This document shows positions 23,870 to 27,478 of a DNA stretch of 27,478 nt, one piece after another. A program made the translations under genes and the position numbers. The stretch covers positions 1 to 27,478 of the forward strand of contig DJSA01000139.1 in assembly GCA_002438905.1 (NCBI GenBank). The letters are read 5' to 3'. This DNA is from Bacteroidales bacterium UBA6346. GTDB taxonomy: Bacteria > Bacteroidota > Bacteroidia > Bacteroidales > UBA932. The stretch's first letter is position 1. The number at the start of each line of letters is the position of its first letter. The notes beneath the pieces were generated by a model. That model saw only the letters and a list, made by a program, of their open reading frames with translations. It was not told the origin of the DNA and did no database searches.

Positions 23870-25399
23870 ATGGCCAACAAGGACAAAATGACCAATTTTC
23901 GGTGGGTAATCTGCGCGATGCTCTTTCTCGCGACCACCGTCAACTACCTCGACCGTCAGGTGCTCTCCCTCACATGGGACGAGTTCATAAAGCCGGAGTT
24001 CCATTGGGACGAATCCCACTACGGGACGATAACATCCATATTTTCAATAGTATATGCTCTGTGTATGCTCTTTGCCGGACGATTCATCGACTGGATGGGC
24101 ACGAAGAAGGGCTACCTCTGGGCCATAGGCGTGTGGTCTGCCGGTGCGTGCCTCCATGCCCTCTGCGGCATGGTCACGGAGAGCGTCGTGGGGCTGCACA
24201 GCGCGGCGGAACTCGTGCAGGCTACGGGAGACGTGGCGGTGCTGATTTCGACCGTGAGCATGTACTGCTTCCTTGTTGCCCGCAGCGTGCTCGCGCTCGG
24301 TGAGGCCGGCAATTTCCCTGCGGCAATCAAGACCACCGCGGAGTATTTCCCGAAGAAAGACCGTGCATTCGCTACTTCAATCTTCAATGCCGGCGCGTCC
24401 ATCGGTGCCCTCATAGCCCCGCTCACGATTCCTCTGCTCGCGAAGGCCTGCGGCTGGGAGATGGCTTTCATCATCATCGGAGTCCTGGGCTTCATCTGGA
24501 TGGGGATCTGGGTCTTTGTCTATGAAAAACCGGAGAAGTCGAAGTTCGTGAATGTCGCAGAGCTTGAGTATATCGAGCAGGACAAGTTCATTGAAACAGA
24601 ACCTGTGGCGGTGGTCGATACCGTCGTGGAGGCGACTTCGGAAGATGTCGTCACCGAGAAAATCGAATCCGTCGTGGAAGTGGAAAAACCGGTGCCGCAG
24701 GATTCCGCGAAGAAAATCACCATCTGGCAGGCGCTGAAGTACCGTCAGACCTGGGCGGTCATCTCCGGACGCTTTATGGCCGATGGCGTGTGGTGGTTCT
24801 TCCTCTTCTGGACCCCGTCCTACCTCAACACTCAGTTCGGCATCAAGACCACCGAACCTCTCGGCATGGCTCTGATTTTCACCCTCTACGCCATCACGAT
24901 GCTCTCCATCGTCGGCGGCAAGCTCCCGACCCTTTTCATCAACAAGGCGATGAGCCGAGGCGGCAAGTTCGACCCTTATGCAGCGCGTATGAAGGCCATG
25001 CTGATTTTCGCGATATTCCCGATATGCGTCCTCCTCGCGCAGCCCCTCGGCACCATATCCCCGTGGTTCCCGACCATCCTCATCGGCATCGGCTGCGCGG
25101 CGCACCAGTCCTGGTCCGCGAATGTCTATACGACCGTCAGCGACATGTTTCCTAAATCCGCAGTCGCCACAGTCACCGGCATCGGTGGCATGGCGGGCGG
25201 CATAAGTTCGATGATTATGCAGAAGTCCGCCGGCGAACTCTTCGTTTGGTCGGACAAGGTCGGCCTCCAGTTCCTCGGCTTCGAGGGCAAGTCCGCCGGC
25301 TACTTCATAGTCTTCTGCATCTGCGCCTTCGCCTACCTGGTCGGCTGGTTCCTCATGAAGGCCTTCGTCCCCCGCTACAAGGTCGTTGAGGTCGAGTAA
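23870..25399 (+). CDS. exuT: Hexuronate MFS transporter (ExuT-like, anion:cation symporter family)
   Basis: Inner-membrane permease for glucuronate or galacturonate, feeding the KdgK/Eda pathway. The start at 23870 (MANKDKMTNFRWVICAM) aligns the first membrane helix as in known members; ATG 23828 would add 14 residues of no obvious value. Seen in 509 aa: about twelve membrane segments; NYLDRQVLS in helix 1 (25-33); the loop 2-3 motif GRFIDWMGTKKG at 70-81; and ALGEAGNFPAAIKTTAEYFPKKDRA (quoted as GEAGNFPAAIK, 144-154), characteristic of hexuronate transporters. The central cytoplasmic loop has an acidic, Val/Glu-rich stretch at about 239-280. The gene follows the eda terminator, and I saw no clear promoter of its own. 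Its 3' end overlaps the convergent ATPase gene by 25 bp. Confidence 0.88.
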   Translation: MANKDKMTNFRWVICAMLFLATTVNYLDRQVLSLTWDEFIKPEFHWDESHYGTITSIFSIVYALCMLFAGRFIDWMGTKKGYLWAIGVWSAGACLHALCGMVTESVVGLHSAAELVQATGDVAVLISTVSMYCFLVARSVLALGEAGNFPAAIKTTAEYFPKKDRAFATSIFNAGASIGALIAPLTIPLLAKACGWEMAFIIIGVLGFIWMGIWVFVYEKPEKSKFVNVAELEYIEQDKFIETEPVAVVDTVVEATSEDVVTEKIESVVEVEKPVPQDSAKKITIWQALKYRQTWAVISGRFMADGVWWFFLFWTPSYLNTQFGIKTTEPLGMALIFTLYAITMLSIVGGKLPTLFINKAMSRGGKFDPYAARMKAMLIFAIFPICVLLAQPLGTISPWFPTILIGIGCAAHQSWSANVYTTVSDMFPKSAVATVTGIGGMAGGISSMIMQKSAGELFVWSDKVGLQFLGFEGKSAGYFIVFCICAFAYLVGWFLMKAFVPRYKVVEVE

Positions 25400-26658
25400 T
25401 CCGGCAACAGCCACTTCCAGACGGGGACGACATGTATGACCTTTCCTGAAATTTCAAGCGTCTTCTCTTCATCACGGGTGATTATGAGCAGAGTTTCGCT
25501 CTCCAGGACAGACGTTGCCTTTAGCAGCGATGTCATCTCCCTCACGAATGTGTCACTGTCGGAGAGAGAATAGCACACCTGTACGGCAAGCTTCGCTTCA
25601 GGGACATAAAAATCCAGTTCGATGCCGTGATTGTAAAAAAATACGGCATCCTCTCTTCCGTATTTTCTGAACAGCGTCACCGCGACGAGGTTTTCCAACA
25701 GAGAGGTGTTCGCGTCCAGAAGAAAAAGATTCAATATCCCGTTGTCCGTGAAATAATATTTCGGTGACGTTTCTTTTTTCACAATTTTTCCGGCTATGTT
25801 CCTGACCGGAGTGATGAGCCATGCATCCTTTGCGAAATCGATGTAGTTTATTATCGTGGCGGTACCGATTTTTATCCCCGTTGCTGCTATTGTGTTCGCG
25901 AGGCGGGTGTAGGAAACCGGCTGTTTCAGGCTTTCCGCTATTTTCCTGAACATCATCCGCAGTGCTATCGTGTTCTCGATTTTGTGCCTTGCTGCGATGT
26001 CCCCCAAATAAATCTTTTGATAGACACTTGTCAGGTAGTCCCGTTTTGATTCCAGCATGCACCCTTCAGGAAATCCTCCGAACCTAAAATAATCGTCGAA
26101 GACGCGTTGAAATCCGGCCTTCTGTTCCGTGGAATAAAAGGATGCCGGCGTGACGGTGACGGATTTTGCCCTGAGATATTCCTCAAGTGAATACGGATAC
26201 ACATCTACGTTTATATATCTTCCGCCAAGCGTCGACTGGATTTCCTTACTGAGCATTTTCGCGTTGCTTCCGGTGATATATACCCTGTATTTGCTGTCGG
26301 CAAGGCGTCTCGCGAACTTTTCCCATCCGTCTATGTTATGAATCTCGTCAAGGAACAATATCGGACGCTTCCCATGCATTTCCATATGCGTCTCCAGCAG
26401 CAGATTCAGCTCCATTGCCGTCATTCCGCCCAACCGCTCGTCCTCAAAGTTCACATAGAGCATTTCGTCCCAGCCGGTTCCTGATGCGAGAAGCTGCCTG
26501 ATACGCTGGAACAGCAGATATGACTTCCCGGCGCGGCGGATTCCCGTGAAGACATAATTCCCGAATTCCTCGAATCTGAAATCACGTTCCATGACTTCAC
26601 ATCTCATGACATCATTCTGATTGTCAAATAATATGGTTTTCAACAATTCTTTGTCCAT
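25375..26658 (-). CDS. AAA-family ATPase with DUF4143 C-terminal domain, second copy
   Basis: 427-aa cytoplasmic P-loop ATPase of the same broad type as the protein at 3808-5022, function unknown. The start chosen is ATG at 26658 (MDKELLKTILFDNQ). The frame can be read further upstream to a TTG, but that extension lies across the promoter. Seen: Walker A GIRRAGKS at 39-46; Walker B ILFLDE with D104/E105; TGSN at 129-132; a helical middle part; and a C-terminal GIELDFYVPEAKLAVQ (345-360), a PD-(D/E)XK-like remnant with Gln in place of Lys. It is visibly AT-richer than the PUL genes, suggesting separate acquisition. The two ATPases are only distantly similar outside these motifs. The last 25 bp overlap the end of exuT on the other strand. 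Confidence 0.9.
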   Translation of the reverse strand: MDKELLKTILFDNQNDVMRCEVMERDFRFEEFGNYVFTGIRRAGKSYLLFQRIRQLLASGTGWDEMLYVNFEDERLGGMTAMELNLLLETHMEMHGKRPILFLDEIHNIDGWEKFARRLADSKYRVYITGSNAKMLSKEIQSTLGGRYINVDVYPYSLEEYLRAKSVTVTPASFYSTEQKAGFQRVFDDYFRFGGFPEGCMLESKRDYLTSVYQKIYLGDIAARHKIENTIALRMMFRKIAESLKQPVSYTRLANTIAATGIKIGTATIINYIDFAKDAWLITPVRNIAGKIVKKETSPKYYFTDNGILNLFLLDANTSLLENLVAVTLFRKYGREDAVFFYNHGIELDFYVPEAKLAVQVCYSLSDSDTFVREMTSLLKATSVLESETLLIITRDEEKTLEISGKVIHVVPVWKWLLPDYSTSTTL

Positions 26659-26699
26659 ATATCCCTGATTTTTGACAAAAATAATGATTTTATTCCGTT

Positions 26700-26732
26700 G
26701 ACAAAACAAAATCATATCATTTTTATTTTGTC
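26700..26732. repeat. Inverted repeat of GACAAAA-type motifs across the second ATPase promoter
   Basis: GACAAAACAAAA (26700-26711) pairs with TTTTATTTTGTC (26721-26732) at 11 of 12 positions around a 9-nt AT-rich loop. A further GACAAAA occurs at 26674-26680, and a related GGCAAAACAAAA begins at 26733. The cluster covers the promoter and could be an operator; AT-richness makes chance similarity possible. Confidence 0.5.
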
Positions 26733-26738
26733 GGCAAA
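26707..26738 (-). promoter_or_regulatory. Promoter of the second ATPase gene
   Basis: Read on the minus strand: TTTG (26738-26735), 20 nt, then TGATTTTG (26714-26707), one mismatch from TAnnTTTG. Transcription would start near 26700, about 40 nt before the ATG at 26658. The LacI-type gene upstream ends at 26782, so an independent promoter is plausible. Confidence 0.55.
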
Positions 26739-26781
26739 ACAAAAGTGGCTAAATTCTATTCTGTGCGCAGAACGCTGCCGA

Positions 26782-27478
26782 CTAATAGAACCGGCAGTTG
26801 TAGCGGGATAGGAGGTCGATGGAGCTGAAGTTGTCGGGGTGGTCGGGGCGCTTGCCGAGGACGAGGAAATCGGTGAGGACGGTGACGGCCTCCTGGGCGT
26901 CGCGGTCGGAGTGCTGGGCGATGAGATATTTCACGTAGCCGTCCTTCAGGGCGGACATGTTCCTTTCGAGAATGTCGTAGCCGATGACGTTCCATCCCTT
27001 GAGACCCCGTTCGCGCAGATAATCAGCGACAAGGTAGATGCGGGAATTGAGGGTCACGATGTTCGGGCATCCGGTGACATCAGCGAATGCATCGTCCATA
27101 GCCTTGTGCGCCTCCTCTGGATTGTTCGGGTTTATGACGACGTTCCGAACCTCCGTCTCCGGGAAGTGCGCGGTGAGATAGTCAATGAAACCCCGACGGC
27201 GTTCCTGCGATGGGTCGGAGAGACCCTTAACGTCGCGTTCGATTCGCACGAGATAGACCATGCCCCGATTCGCCGGAGCCGAGCCCGACATGAGCATATC
27301 CGCACAGAACGCCCCGCTGTCATAGATGGGCTGCCCGAAATAGGCCAGATGACCATACACCCCGCTCACGCTTGTGTTCAATATGACATAGGGTATGTCA
27401 GCCGCCTCCATCTCCACGGCAATGGTGCGCGTCGCATCGAGGAACATCGGGGCTATTATCGCTCCGGAATATCCCTCC
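26782..27478 (-). CDS. LacI-family transcriptional regulator, C-terminal effector domain only (5' end outside the window)
   Basis: The open frame runs off the right edge with no start. 231 residues are visible, beginning EGYSGAIIAPMFLDAT and ending RYNCRFY. The pattern matches the periplasmic-binding-protein-like domain of LacI/GalR regulators: GAIIAPM near the start of the visible part, IPYVILNTSV, the GQPIYDSGAFCADML helix, RRRGFIDYL, and late GWNVIGYDILERNM and KDGYVKYLIAQ motifs. The N-terminal helix-turn-helix needed for the assignment is beyond the window, so a plain sugar-binding protein is the alternative; no export signal can be judged. Location beside a uronate PUL containing two CG-centred palindromes makes it a candidate local repressor that senses a uronate intermediate (inference). 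Confidence 0.75.
   Translation of the reverse strand, partial: EGYSGAIIAPMFLDATRTIAVEMEAADIPYVILNTSVSGVYGHLAYFGQPIYDSGAFCADMLMSGSAPANRGMVYLVRIERDVKGLSDPSQERRRGFIDYLTAHFPETEVRNVVINPNNPEEAHKAMDDAFADVTGCPNIVTLNSRIYLVADYLRERGLKGWNVIGYDILERNMSALKDGYVKYLIAQHSDRDAQEAVTVLTDFLVLGKRPDHPDNFSSIDLLSRYNCRFY

Noticed and set aside
24377..25414. 345-residue open frame on the minus strand
   Set aside because: Antisense to the ExuT-like gene; Asp/Glu/His/Arg-rich shadow translation with no membrane or catalytic pattern.
26659..26742. N-terminal extension of the second ATPase to a TTG at 26742
   Set aside because: The extension covers the -33/-7 elements and the inverted repeat and encodes Lys/Ile/Asn-rich junk; the ATG at 26658 gives the usual family start.
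1..27478. CRISPR arrays, tRNA or rRNA genes, insertion sequences, integrases
   Set aside because: No regularly spaced repeats, no tRNA-like cloverleaf or CCA ends, no rRNA-like sequence, and no transposase or recombinase motifs were seen in any reading frame.

Overview
The window is a polysaccharide utilisation locus (PUL) from a member of the Bacteroidales. The evidence is two tandem SusC/SusD pairs, several Cys-anchored surface lipoproteins, Bacteroidetes-type promoters (TTTG, about 19 nt, TAnnTTTG) and the absence of Shine-Dalgarno sequences. Base composition looks GC-rich for the order (estimated by eye), which would suit an Alistipes/Rikenellaceae-like or other GC-rich gut lineage better than Bacteroides sensu stricto. 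I cannot fix the genus.

Layout. (1) 1-3715: 3' part of a 2-keto-3-deoxygluconate kinase gene (kdgK), then a secreted GH3 beta-glycosidase. (2) 3719-5022: an AT-richer AAA ATPase/DUF4143 gene with its own promoter, lying between PUL genes. (3) 5023-22895: one long, tightly packed transcription unit. It has a promoter, a 28-bp palindrome at the transcription start and a leader of about 340 nt. Then come a beta-helix glycosidase (GH28-like), an unusual 52-residue small ORF, a fimbrillin-like lipoprotein, SusC1, SusD1, a divergent SusC2, SusD2, a DUF1735/DUF4361-type lipoprotein, a lipoprotein with PKD-like repeats, and a GH2 enzyme with beta-glucuronidase hallmarks. (4) 22896-25399: a second copy of the palindrome, KDPG aldolase (eda), a strong intrinsic terminator, and an ExuT-like hexuronate MFS transporter. 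(5) 25375-27478, minus strand: a second AAA ATPase/DUF4143 gene overlapping the transporter end-on, and the C-terminal part of a LacI-family regulator running off the window.

How the genes fit together (inference): the surface SusCD pairs and accessory lipoproteins capture a glycan. The GH28-like, GH3 and GH2 enzymes trim it and release uronic acid. The ExuT-like permease imports hexuronate. KdgK and Eda finish its catabolism to pyruvate and glyceraldehyde-3-phosphate. The isomerase, reductase and dehydratase steps (UxaC, UxuB, UxuA) are not in the window. The shared palindrome upstream of the catabolic operon and of eda suggests one regulator for both, and the truncated LacI protein is the obvious candidate.

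Points of most interest: the paired palindromic operators; the small ORF with a G8 tract just after its start codon, and a similar G9 tract in the leader; the C-terminal domain shared by two otherwise unrelated lipoproteins; the ATPase gene flanked by a short direct repeat; and the non-canonical active-site pattern of the beta-helix glycosidase. I saw no tRNA, rRNA, CRISPR array, transposase or integrase.
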